The notes below the pieces were generated by a model that saw nothing but the letters and a program-made list of their open reading frames with translations, did not search any database and was not told the origin of the DNA. From contig JAZQRF010000204.1 in assembly GCA_045629485.1 (NCBI GenBank), forward strand, positions 1 to 10,922: 10,922 nucleotides of DNA, read 5' to 3'. The translations under genes and the position numbers were made by a program. Shown one piece after another: positions 1-6,213 of this stretch (position 1 is its first letter; each line of letters begins with the position of its first letter). Source of the stretch: Pseudopedobacter sp045629485. GTDB lineage: Bacteria > Bacteroidota > Bacteroidia > Sphingobacteriales > Sphingobacteriaceae.

Positions 1-230
1 TCGCTCTGGTAGCCCGGGCAGGAAAATATCACAAGATCGCCAATTTCGGCATTAACTACAAAATCTCCTTTTTGCCCGCTATGGTCGGCTTCTCTTTGTG
101 TAAGGTTATTTACAAAAACGAGGTTTAGTTTACTTCTCTTATCTGCATCATAGGCAGTGCCTTTTAACACAGTTTGTGCCTGCGCAAGAAAAGGGAAAAA
201 GAAAAGAAATGCCACCAATATATTTTTCAT
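1..230 (-). CDS. Secreted protein with carboxypeptidase-regulatory-like domain, N-terminal part
   Basis: Partial gene: the first 76 codons are present and the rest lies beyond the left edge. Read on the minus strand from the ATG at 230, it begins MKNILVAFLFFFPFLAQAQ, a clean Sec signal peptide with a lysine, a hydrophobic core of about 14 residues and a likely cleavage site after AQA near residue 18. The mature part starts TVLKGTAYDADKRSKL and later reads EIGDLVIFSCPGYQS. This pattern of V-x-G-x-x-x-D at the start followed by G-D-x-(I/V)-x-F-S-x-x-G-Y is typical of the CarboxypepD_reg-like/CarbopepD_reg_2 beta-sandwich found at the N terminus of many exported Bacteroidota proteins. The protein is therefore probably periplasmic or outer-membrane associated. 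The full product could be a small exported protein or a much larger one such as a TonB-dependent receptor, and the fragment does not decide between them. Confidence 0.75.
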   Translation of the reverse strand, partial: MKNILVAFLFFFPFLAQAQTVLKGTAYDADKRSKLNLVFVNNLTQREADHSGQKGDFVVNAEIGDLVIFSCPGYQS

Positions 231-388
231 TCGTTGTTTTAGTTTTCCAAGGTGATGAAGCAACCATAAGTTTGTTGTCATACTTTTAAGTATATTTCAA
301 CATATGAATGGTTCTCATCTTATCAAAAATCGGCTAATCTATTTAATAAAACAAGCTATTAACATTATTTAACGATTTTTGTGCCAAT
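231..388. other. Intergenic region between the secreted-protein gene and the YffB-like gene
   Basis: A gene-free, AT-rich stretch that should contain the promoter of the minus-strand secreted protein and the 3' end of the YffB-like transcript. I see no exact TAnnTTTG element on the minus strand and no hairpin followed by a T-run. It holds a short palindrome, ATACTT-TT-AAGTAT (280-293), and a 12-base repeat with one mismatch (333-344 and 383-394). Both are weak enough to be chance. Confidence 0.5.
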
Positions 389-742
389 CTATTTTAAGAA
401 AGTCTTTTCATAATTTATTTCATCAAATCCTATTGCATTGCCTTTTTCTGTAAGAATAACAGGGCGTTTAATTACGCTGGTATTCTCCCGCATCAACTCG
501 ATGGCCGCTTCTTCACTGGTGATTTGTTTTTTTACATTTTCATCCAGATTGCGCCATGTAGTGCCTTTTCTGTTCAATACATTTTCCCAACCAAACTCTT
601 TACACCATTCCTGCAGATGTTGTTTATCTATCCCAGCCTTCTTATAATCATGAAAATCTTCTTCAAAATTGTTTTCCTTAAGCCATGTTCTGGCTTTTTT
701 TACCGATCCGCAATTAGGTATGCCAAATATTTTTGCTTTCAT
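389..742 (-). CDS. Spx/MgsR/ArsC-family reductase-like protein, YffB type
   Basis: A 117-residue protein of the ArsC/Spx thioredoxin-fold family, close in pattern to E. coli YffB. It opens MKAKIFGIPNCGSVKKARTW, where Cys11 sits in the position of the family's redox cysteine. Only this one cysteine is in the loop (CGS), so it lacks the CxxC disulfide pair of Spx. It continues with the conserved HDY block (residues 31-33), GTTWRN (60-65) and VIKRPVI (90-96). Arg93 matches the oxyanion-binding arginine of ArsC. Length and C-terminal IGFDEINYEKTF match YffB-like proteins. The frame is open 40 codons further upstream to 862, but the family homology begins at the ATG at 742, so that start is chosen. 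True arsenate reduction is unlikely to be the main role; YffB proteins are proposed to be glutathione- or thiol-dependent reductases without a settled substrate. No arsenic genes are nearby. Confidence 0.88.
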   Translation of the reverse strand: MKAKIFGIPNCGSVKKARTWLKENNFEEDFHDYKKAGIDKQHLQEWCKEFGWENVLNRKGTTWRNLDENVKKQITSEEAAIELMRENTSVIKRPVILTEKGNAIGFDEINYEKTFLK

Positions 743-943
743 TCTAAATACATTTATGACCTGATACATCAGATCAATGTGGTTTTTGTTTGGATACAAA
801 ACTACATAATATATCCAGGATAGAGGAGGCAAAGCATGGGAATTACTATTGTTAACCAACACGCAGCAAGTGGCTATTAGCTGTGCTAACAGGTTGATGA
901 ATAATGAATTTTTATGTTTTTATATTTCTTATGAAATTGCTTT
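743..943. other. Intergenic region between the YffB-like gene and ald
   Basis: About 200 bases between two minus-strand genes. It should hold the promoter of the YffB-like gene and the end of the ald transcript. The only structure seen is a short hairpin, TTAGC-TGT-GCTAA, near 878-890, which has no T-run on either strand and is not convincing as a terminator. No exact Bacteroidota promoter match was found. Confidence 0.45.
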
Positions 944-2080
944 CTAGGTATAATCTATATCCCTGCTGTCTAAGAACTGATGTACAGGCTTGTAATGTAA
1001 ATCAAACGTAGCAGCAACTTCCCGGTAAACTACTTCTCCCTCCACTATATTTAGTCCTTTTAATAATTCATAATTATCCAGACACGCTTTTCTCCAGCCT
1101 TTATCTGCCAATTCTAAAATATAAGGAAAAGTACTATTGGTTAGCGCAATTGTAGAAGTGTAAGGTACAGCTCCGGGCATATTAGTAACACAATAATGCA
1201 AAATACCATCTACAATATAGGTAGGCTTTTCATGAGTAGTAGGTTTGCAGGTTTCTATACAGCCTCCCTGATCTACAGATACGTCTACCAGAACCGTTCC
1301 GGGACGCATTAATTTAAGCATATCCCTGGTAACTACAGTTGGGCATTTTGCTCCGGGAATAAGTACCGCACCAACGATCAGGTCGTGGTTGGTCACCAGC
1401 CTTCTGATATTGTATTCGCTGCTAAACATGGTTACAACATGCGGAGGCAAAACATCATTGATATATCTTAATCTCTCAATATTGGTATCTACAATGGTAA
1501 CATGTGCCCCAAGTCCTGATGCCATTTTTGCTGCTTGTACCCCAACAATTCCGGCACCGATAATTAGAACTTTACCCGGTGTAACTCCCGGCACTCCTCC
1601 TAAAAGAACTCCACGACCCATTACAGGTTTCTCCAGGTATCTTGCACCTTGTTGTATTGCCATCCTGCCTGCTACCTCAGACATAGGGATCAAGATGGGA
1701 AGAGATTTAGTGGTAGTTTCCACGGTTTCATAGGCGAGACATACTGCTCCGCTATCCATCATGGCGTAAGTAAGTTCTCTGTTCGATGCAAAATGAAAAA
1801 AACAAAATATCAGCTGATCTTTTCTGGCAAGTTTAAATTCGCTGGGCTCTGGTTCTTTTACTTTTAAAATCATATCGGCCCTGCCCCAAATCTCATCTCC
1901 TGTAAGTATAATAATAGCTCCCGCTTCTTCATAATCGTCATTTCTAAAACCACTAGCTGCGCCGGCATGAGTTTCTATCAAAACCATATGCCCTCTTTTA
2001 GATAATTCGTGGGCTCCTGCAGGAGTTAATGCAACTCTATTTTCGTTATTATGAATCTCTCGTGGTATGCCTACAATCAT
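944..2080 (-). CDS. ald: Alanine dehydrogenase
   Basis: A 378-residue NAD-dependent L-alanine dehydrogenase (alanine + NAD+ + water to pyruvate + ammonia + NADH), acting in the cytosol in alanine catabolism or ammonia assimilation. All catalytic and pyruvate-binding residues known from the Mycobacterium/Bacillus enzymes fall at the canonical numbers: Arg15 (NENRVALTP), Lys75 (LKVKEPEP), His96 (FFHFA) and Asp270 (VDVSVDQGG). The Rossmann fold carries GAGIVG at 175-180, with the acidic residue Asp198 at the end of the second strand (TIVDTN) for the adenosine ribose. Length agrees with the usual ~370 residues. The frame is open to an ATG at 2128, but the extra 16 residues are not family-like, and a possible promoter element lies over that codon. 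MIVGIPREI at 2080 aligns exactly with the family start. No Lrp-type regulator is visible beside it; the divergent neighbour is a DUF3891 gene. Confidence 0.96.
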   Translation of the reverse strand: MIVGIPREIHNNENRVALTPAGAHELSKRGHMVLIETHAGAASGFRNDDYEEAGAIIILTGDEIWGRADMILKVKEPEPSEFKLARKDQLIFCFFHFASNRELTYAMMDSGAVCLAYETVETTTKSLPILIPMSEVAGRMAIQQGARYLEKPVMGRGVLLGGVPGVTPGKVLIIGAGIVGVQAAKMASGLGAHVTIVDTNIERLRYINDVLPPHVVTMFSSEYNIRRLVTNHDLIVGAVLIPGAKCPTVVTRDMLKLMRPGTVLVDVSVDQGGCIETCKPTTHEKPTYIVDGILHYCVTNMPGAVPYTSTIALTNSTFPYILELADKGWRKACLDNYELLKGLNIVEGEVVYREVAATFDLHYKPVHQFLDSRDIDYT

Positions 2081-2249
2081 TTTCTTAAATTTTGATCTAA
2101 AATAATTAAAATTTATTAACAAATTCATGTATTGTTAATGTTTTTTGTAAAATATTTGATTCTTTTATGATTTATAAAGCGATTTTTTAGCTTCACTATT
2201 ATAAAATGTGGTTTCGAATTAAAGAAATCGTATTTTTATGTTTTTAATT
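2081..2249. promoter_or_regulatory. Divergent promoter region between ald and the DUF3891 gene
   Basis: This AT-rich interval must contain both start sites. On the minus strand, TGAATTTG (2120-2127) differs by one base from the Bacteroidota -7 element TAnnTTTG and would give ald a leader of about 30-40 bases. The -33 position is only loosely T-rich. No good match was found for the plus-strand gene. The element is a weak prediction. Confidence 0.3.
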
Positions 2250-3008
2250 ATGATAATTAGGGAATTTAAGGAGGGTTTTACATTTATTACCCAACATGAC
2301 CATGCAAATATTGCAGGAGAATTTTTCAGCAATTTAAAAAAAGACTTTTTACCAGTTGATTATTATGAGTCGTTAAAATTTGCTGTATACCAGCATGATA
2401 GATCCTGGATAGTGCCAGATAGTGAGCCAATTTGGGATGATTTAGAAAAAAGACCATATGATTTTTTAGACTATCCGGAAAATTTGAAATATCATTTTTA
2501 TAGAATTGGTATAGAGCAAACAGACCAGGTGAATTCTTATGCCGCTTTATTATGTAGTATGCACTATGCAAGTTTTCTTGATAATGCTGAAACAGAGGCA
2601 GGAAAATCTTTCGCTCATAAAGAACGCCAAAGGCAAAAGCATCTTAAGCAACGTTTAAGCATTACTAATGATACTTTTTTAAATTATCAGCTCAAAATTC
2701 TTCAGTTTTGCGATGACCTTTCCTTATACGTTTGTTTAAACAAGCCTGGTGTAGAGAAAAAAGAAGAACATCCTTTTTTTAAAGATGGTTTTCCAAACTC
2801 CGCCTTTTTTAACGATGGTGGCGAAAAAAATATTATAGCCAGTTATGCCGATAGGAACCTTGTTAAATTTAACTACTCTCCATTTGAAAAAAGGTTTGAT
2901 CTGAAAATTACTTTTAAGAACGTGTTAAAAGAGGATATCAAAAACCAGGGTCTTTCGAAAGCTTTTGCCAAACAGCCCTGGGTTTTTAACACAATAAAAA
3001 TAGGTTGA
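2250..3008 (+). CDS. DUF3891 family protein
   Basis: A 252-residue protein matching the uncharacterised DUF3891 family by its opening MIIREFKEGFTFITQHDHA and by spaced histidine blocks. It has no signal peptide or membrane segment and is probably cytosolic. Conserved-looking polar positions are His16-Asp17-His18 (QHDHA), His49-Asp50 followed by RSW (YQHDRSW), His105 (CSMHYA) and Asp155-Asp156 (FCDDLSLYVC). This order resembles the H...HD...D metal-binding layout of HD-domain hydrolases in a mostly helical protein; a hydrolase role is my inference, not an established function. An in-frame ATG lies four codons upstream at 2238, but family members start at MI(I/V)RE, so 2250 is preferred. The gene stands alone, divergent from ald, and 187 bases ahead of the next operon. 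A hairpin ending in a T-run lies within its last 25 codons (2940-2987). Confidence 0.82.
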   Translation: MIIREFKEGFTFITQHDHANIAGEFFSNLKKDFLPVDYYESLKFAVYQHDRSWIVPDSEPIWDDLEKRPYDFLDYPENLKYHFYRIGIEQTDQVNSYAALLCSMHYASFLDNAETEAGKSFAHKERQRQKHLKQRLSITNDTFLNYQLKILQFCDDLSLYVCLNKPGVEKKEEHPFFKDGFPNSAFFNDGGEKNIIASYADRNLVKFNYSPFEKRFDLKITFKNVLKEDIKNQGLSKAFAKQPWVFNTIKIG

Positions 3009-3092
3009 GGATTTAATTAAAACGGGAAGTCTTTAAAAATAATTTTTCTTTTGCACCCCAGGTATTTTGAGGTTCTGAGAAGGGCTCAACTA

Positions 3093-3129
3093 TTTTACCG
3101 ACTTTTTGCCCCCATTTACCGATTATTTG
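3093..3129 (+). promoter_or_regulatory. Direct repeat, likely LytTR-family regulator binding site
   Basis: Two copies of a 16-base unit, at 3093-3108 and 3114-3129, share the exact core TTTACCGA (3094-3101 and 3115-3122) and a TTTG tail, differing at four positions outside the core. The start-to-start spacing is exactly 21 bases. LytTR-domain regulators (AgrA, LytR, ComE) bind pairs of 9-bp direct repeats with 12-13 bp between them, that is, a 21-22 bp period, and the second copy (ACCGATTAT) fits the published AgrA/LytR-type consensus at eight of nine positions. The site lies upstream of an operon that encodes a LytTR regulator and about 45-80 bases before a candidate -7 element, a suitable place for an activator. 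The repeat is seen; the assignment to the regulator at 5474 is inferred. Confidence 0.6.
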
Positions 3130-3173
3130 GCTTGTATTTCTTTTTCGGGTAATTCAATTAAAGAGATAGATGA

Positions 3174-3181
3174 TACTTTTG
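3174..3181 (+). promoter_or_regulatory. Candidate -7 promoter element of the LiaF-like operon
   Basis: TACTTTTG is an exact match to the Bacteroidota -7 consensus TAnnTTTG. There is no TTTG or TTG at the expected -33 distance, which would fit an activator-dependent promoter but also fits chance. It would give a leader of under 10 bases before the ATG at 3196, which is unusually short. Confidence 0.35.
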
Positions 3182-3195
3182 AATCATAATATTTT

Positions 3196-4005
3196 ATGAT
3201 GGAGAGTTCAAACAAGAATGATAAGAAGAAAGGAAAAGTAGTAGTAGGCTTGGTGCTACTGGTAGTAGGGTTTGCTTTGCTATTTAAGCAATTTGGATAT
3301 TACTACCCAGACTGGGTGATTAGCTGGCCCATGTTAATCATTGTTTTAGGAATAGCCAATGGCTTTAAACATAACTTTAGAAACTCAGGCTGGATAATTA
3401 TGTTGCTTATTGGTGGAGTTTTTCTTGCCGAAAAAATAAATCCCGAATTAAGTGTTTCCAGATATACCTGGCCAATCATTTTGATTGGACTGGGCGCATG
3501 GTTCATTTTTGGAAAGCAAAATTGCAAAGAAAGCGAAAGATTTCTCAAAGAAAGAGGCAAATGGGAAAGGGATGACTTCTTTGCCCCTGCCGAAGAAGTT
3601 GCTTATAAGGAAACGGAAGAGGATAAAAAAGAGAAGGATAAAAAAAAATCAAGAACTTATAACGGAGATGAGGTGATAGATAGCGTATCGGTTTTTGGCG
3701 GAACTACAAAAACCGTACTTTCTAAAAATTTTAAAGGAGGAGAAATAGTAACCATTATGGGTGGTACCATATTAAATCTTTCTCACGCCGATATAGACGG
3801 AGTAGCGATTATTGAGGTGGTGCAGGTATTTGGCGGCACTAAAATAATTATTCCGCAAAACTGGGAAGTAAATACAGAAATGGCCGCAATATTTGGAGGG
3901 ATAGATGATAAGAGGATGTTTCAGAACCAGGCCCTGCAAAGCGGAAAAACATTGGTAATAAAGGGTACTTCAATTTTCGGAGGGATAGAAATCAAAAGCT
4001 TTTAA
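3196..4005 (+). CDS. LiaF-like membrane protein (LiaF transmembrane domain plus FGG-repeat C-terminal domain)
   Basis: A 269-residue inner-membrane protein. Four hydrophobic helices occupy roughly residues 14-33, 37-56, 64-79 and 89-106, connected by very short loops, as in the LiaF-type/DUF5668 membrane domain. A charged linker rich in Lys and Glu (about 110-160) leads to a beta-rich C-terminal domain with repeated FGG turns at 167-169, 212-214, 233-235 and 261-263, plus a related MGG at 188-190. This is the LiaF/'cell wall-active antibiotics response' C-terminal fold. In Firmicutes, LiaF inhibits the LiaS kinase until envelope damage occurs. Here the gene heads an operon with a histidine kinase and response regulator, so a sensing or inhibitory role in the same module is a reasonable inference. 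Start: two consecutive ATG codons at 3196 and 3199; either could be used. The next gene begins 10 bases after the stop. Confidence 0.85.
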   Translation: MMESSNKNDKKKGKVVVGLVLLVVGFALLFKQFGYYYPDWVISWPMLIIVLGIANGFKHNFRNSGWIIMLLIGGVFLAEKINPELSVSRYTWPIILIGLGAWFIFGKQNCKESERFLKERGKWERDDFFAPAEEVAYKETEEDKKEKDKKKSRTYNGDEVIDSVSVFGGTTKTVLSKNFKGGEIVTIMGGTILNLSHADIDGVAIIEVVQVFGGTKIIIPQNWEVNTEMAAIFGGIDDKRMFQNQALQSGKTLVIKGTSIFGGIEIKSF

Positions 4006-4015
4006 ACATTTACGT

Positions 4016-4372
4016 ATGAATTGGTATGCAGCAAAAATAGTATTCCAGATTGTGAATGATAACAATCCGGTTACGGCCCAATTTGATGAACAGGTAAGAC
4101 TAATACATGCTGTAAGCAGGGAGTTAGCTTTAGAAATCGCACATCAGTTTGGGATGATGGCGCAGGAAGATTTTCGGACTAAAAAAGGTTCTCTTTTGGA
4201 ATGGAAATTTATAGCCGTAATAGAAATAGAATTTATTGGTGAGCTGGAACACGGTGTAGAGATCCATTATGCAATAAAAGAACCTGAAGAAAAAGACTTG
4301 TATCTACAAAGAGTGAAGGAAAAAGCGCTAAATTTAAAAAGAGTTGTACAACAGCAGTTATTAGTATCTTAA
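4016..4372 (+). CDS. DUF4288 domain protein
   Basis: A 118-residue soluble protein matching the uncharacterised DUF4288 family. Recognisable features are the start MNWYAAKIVFQI, the block FDEQVRLI (23-30) followed by a helix of the 'Ala-rich after sensory segment' type (about 32-46), then LEWKFIAVIEIEFIGEL (61-77) and a C-terminal acidic/basic helix (90-112). There is no signal peptide, membrane helix or obvious catalytic cluster; the fold looks alpha/beta and the role may be protein-protein binding. It lies 10 bases after the LiaF-like gene and a single base before the kinase gene, so it is almost certainly co-transcribed and perhaps translationally coupled to the kinase. That position suggests an accessory role in the signalling module, which is an inference. 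Function is unknown. Confidence 0.8.
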   Translation: MNWYAAKIVFQIVNDNNPVTAQFDEQVRLIHAVSRELALEIAHQFGMMAQEDFRTKKGSLLEWKFIAVIEIEFIGELEHGVEIHYAIKEPEEKDLYLQRVKEKALNLKRVVQQQLLVS

Positions 4373-4373
4373 A

Positions 4374-5402
4374 TTGACGGGTTCGCCATTTTCAAATTAT
4401 AATTTCAGGAGAGCTTTTATCCTGTTAGGTTTAACGTGGTTGGGCCTGCATTTTTATACATTATACTCCCTGGGAATTGATTTGGAAAAAGCTTTGAAAG
4501 ACAGCTGTGTTTCATTATTCAGTACAGCTGTTTTGTGCTGGTTAATATCCCACAACCTGTATTACTATAAGCCGCAGAGCAGTAAGTTTTTAAACTTAAT
4601 CGTTTGGTGTTTATTCCTGGCGTTTATCAACACCTTAGCTGTAGCTTTGTTATTACCTTTGTTTATAGAAGATACCGCTTATACAGAATTTATCAGTCGG
4701 GGTTTGATACTAAGGTTTGCAGTATCATTCTTAATGATAAGTTTAATGGCCATGATCAGCATGTTGTGGTATAGTCAGCAGGATAAAGAAGAACTCGAAT
4801 TAAGAAAAAACGAAGCTGATAAGCTGAATAAAGAAGCAGAACTAGCAACATTAAGAGAAAAACTACAGCCACATTTTTTATTTAATAGCCTGAACTCTAT
4901 AAGCGCCTTAACTTTCTCCAGGCCGGTTGAAGCAAGAAAAATGATTCATCAGTTATCTGATTTTTTAAGAGGGACTATCCGTAGAGATGATAAACCCACA
5001 TCTTTAAAATTAGAAATAGAACATTTACAGCTTTATCTGGAAATAGAAAAGGTGAGGTTTGGCCACCGTTTAACAACGAATATTGTTTGTGATGAAGTAT
5101 GTGCCGATACATTAGTGCCGCCTATGATTTTGCAGCCTATTGTTGAAAATGCGATTAAATTTGGATTATATGATACAATAGATGAAGTTTTAATTACCAT
5201 TACCTGCAAACTACAAGATAAGATATTGAGTATTTCTGTTTCCAATCCATTTGATCCTAAAACCTCATACCCTAATAATGGGACAGGTTTTGGACTTTCC
5301 GGCGTTAGGAAAAGGCTTATGCTATTCTATAATATTCACAATCCTTTAAAGACAGAAGTTTCTGAAAAAGATTTTACCACTACCATTTTTATTCCGCAAT
5401 GA
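4374..5402 (+). CDS. LytS-type sensor histidine kinase
   Basis: A 342-residue membrane histidine kinase. Four membrane helices lie at about residues 13-31, 42-61, 72-97 and 108-132, followed by a charged coiled coil (135-163) and the His_kinase (PF06580) region. The phospho-accepting His167 is in KLQPHFLFNSLNS, the characteristic LytS/YehU-type motif. The ATPase domain has the N box LQPIVENAIKFGLY (253-266, Asn259) and the G box GTGFGLSGVRKRL (303-315). There is no separate periplasmic sensor domain, so the signal is likely sensed in or at the membrane, possibly through the LiaF-like partner. The only workable start is TTG at 4374: an in-frame stop lies at 4362-4364 and no ATG appears until well inside the membrane region. 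It begins one base after the DUF4288 stop. Its partner regulator is encoded 71 bases downstream. Confidence 0.93.
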   Translation: MTGSPFSNYNFRRAFILLGLTWLGLHFYTLYSLGIDLEKALKDSCVSLFSTAVLCWLISHNLYYYKPQSSKFLNLIVWCLFLAFINTLAVALLLPLFIEDTAYTEFISRGLILRFAVSFLMISLMAMISMLWYSQQDKEELELRKNEADKLNKEAELATLREKLQPHFLFNSLNSISALTFSRPVEARKMIHQLSDFLRGTIRRDDKPTSLKLEIEHLQLYLEIEKVRFGHRLTTNIVCDEVCADTLVPPMILQPIVENAIKFGLYDTIDEVLITITCKLQDKILSISVSNPFDPKTSYPNNGTGFGLSGVRKRLMLFYNIHNPLKTEVSEKDFTTTIFIPQ

Positions 5403-5473
5403 TGAAACTGTATTATTATACATTGGTAAAGAAGATCAGATGATTGTTTTCCATCAAAAACGAAAAGTAAGCA

Positions 5474-6211
5474 ATGAAAAATGCAATTATTATAGACGAT
5501 GAACCTTTAGCAAGAAGCCTGATACTGGAATATTTGAAAGAATATCCTCAGATAAAGGTTTCAGAAGAGTGCAATAATGGTTTCGAGGGATTAAAAGCAA
5601 TAAAAGAACATCAACCGGATTTGATTTTCCTGGATGTTCAGATGCCGAAAATAACAGGTTTTGAAATGCTGGAGTTACTGGATGAAAAGCCTAAAGTTAT
5701 ATTTACTACAGCTTTTGAAGAATATGCCTTAAAAGCTTTTGAAGCGCATGCTGTAGATTATCTTCTCAAACCGTTCGATCAGGAACGCTTTAACAAAGCG
5801 GTTGATGAATTTCTTCAGAATAGTGTTATTGATGGAAGCAAAGTAAACGGTTTATTGGAAGAAGTAACTGCATCACCTGGGAAATTAGACAGGATTGTAG
5901 TTAAAACTGGTAATAAAATTAAAATTATTCCGCTTTATGAAGTTCATTATTTAGAAGCGGATGATGATTATGTTAACATTCATACCTCAGACGGGGCCTT
6001 TTTGAAAAACAAAACCATGGCCTTTTTCGAAAAAACATTAAGTGAAAAGGACTTTGTTAGGGTTCATCGCTCATATATTGTGAAACTGGATCAGGTAACG
6101 AAAATTGAGCCTTATGAAAAAGATAGCCATTTGATTTGGTTAAAATCAGGGATGAAAATCCCTGTTAGTAAAAGTGGTTATCCTAAACTTAGAATTGCTC
6201 TGGGGCTTTAA
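5474..6211 (+). CDS. LytTR-family response regulator
   Basis: A 245-residue cytosolic response regulator. The receiver domain (1-115) shows the acidic pair Asp8-Asp9 (IIIDDEP), the phospho-acceptor Asp54 (FLDVQMP), the switch threonines 78-79 (FTTAFEEYA) and the conserved Lys99 before Pro100 (YLLKPFD). After a short linker, the LytTR DNA-binding domain (about 138-243) contains the typical YLEADDDYVNIHT (159-171) and FVRVHRSYIVKLDQV (194-208) blocks, ending with IPVSKSGYPKL. It is the evident partner of the kinase just upstream; the 71-base gap between them shows no promoter or terminator. LytTR domains bind tandem repeats with a 21-22 bp period, and such a repeat stands before the operon (3093-3129), suggesting autoregulation. 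The gene ends two bases from the end of the convergent peptidase gene. Confidence 0.95.
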   Translation: MKNAIIIDDEPLARSLILEYLKEYPQIKVSEECNNGFEGLKAIKEHQPDLIFLDVQMPKITGFEMLELLDEKPKVIFTTAFEEYALKAFEAHAVDYLLKPFDQERFNKAVDEFLQNSVIDGSKVNGLLEEVTASPGKLDRIVVKTGNKIKIIPLYEVHYLEADDDYVNIHTSDGAFLKNKTMAFFEKTLSEKDFVRVHRSYIVKLDQVTKIEPYEKDSHLIWLKSGMKIPVSKSGYPKLRIALGL

Positions 6212-6213
6212 GA

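Larger units (their letters stand above)
3009..3195. other. Regulatory intergenic region before the two-component operon
   Basis: This 187-base gap separates the DUF3891 gene from the LiaF-like/kinase operon. It holds the 21-bp-period direct repeat (3093-3129) and a possible -7 element TACTTTTG (3174-3181), both listed separately. No intrinsic terminator for the upstream gene is evident within the gap itself. Confidence 0.6.

Noticed and set aside
280..293. Palindrome ATACTT-TT-AAGTAT as an operator
   Set aside because: Short, AT-rich and not tied to a recognisable promoter; expected by chance.
333..394. Near-repeat GC(T/C)AATCTATTT at 333-344 and 383-394
   Set aside because: Only 12 bases with one mismatch in AT-rich DNA, spacing of 50, second copy overlaps a coding end; no clear role.
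389..742. Arsenic-resistance function
   Set aside because: No arsenite pump, ArsR or other resistance gene is nearby, and the single-cysteine YffB pattern argues against a dedicated arsenate reductase.
743..862. 40-codon N-terminal extension of the YffB-like protein
   Set aside because: The thioredoxin-fold homology begins at MKAKIFGIPNC; the upstream residues resemble translated intergenic DNA.
2081..2128. Longer ald start with 16 extra residues
   Set aside because: MIVGIPREI at 2080 matches the family start, and catalytic residues then fall at the canonical 15, 75, 96 and 270; the extension is not family-like.
4374..5402. Kinase N box with Phe (ENAIKFGL) in place of the usual His as a defect
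   Set aside because: Asn259, the G box and His167 are intact, and I believe this variant is common in Bacteroidota LytS-type kinases.
5399..5443. Tiny 14-codon frame overlapping the kinase stop (ATGATGAAACTG...)
   Set aside because: Too short and without support; likely chance between kinase and regulator.
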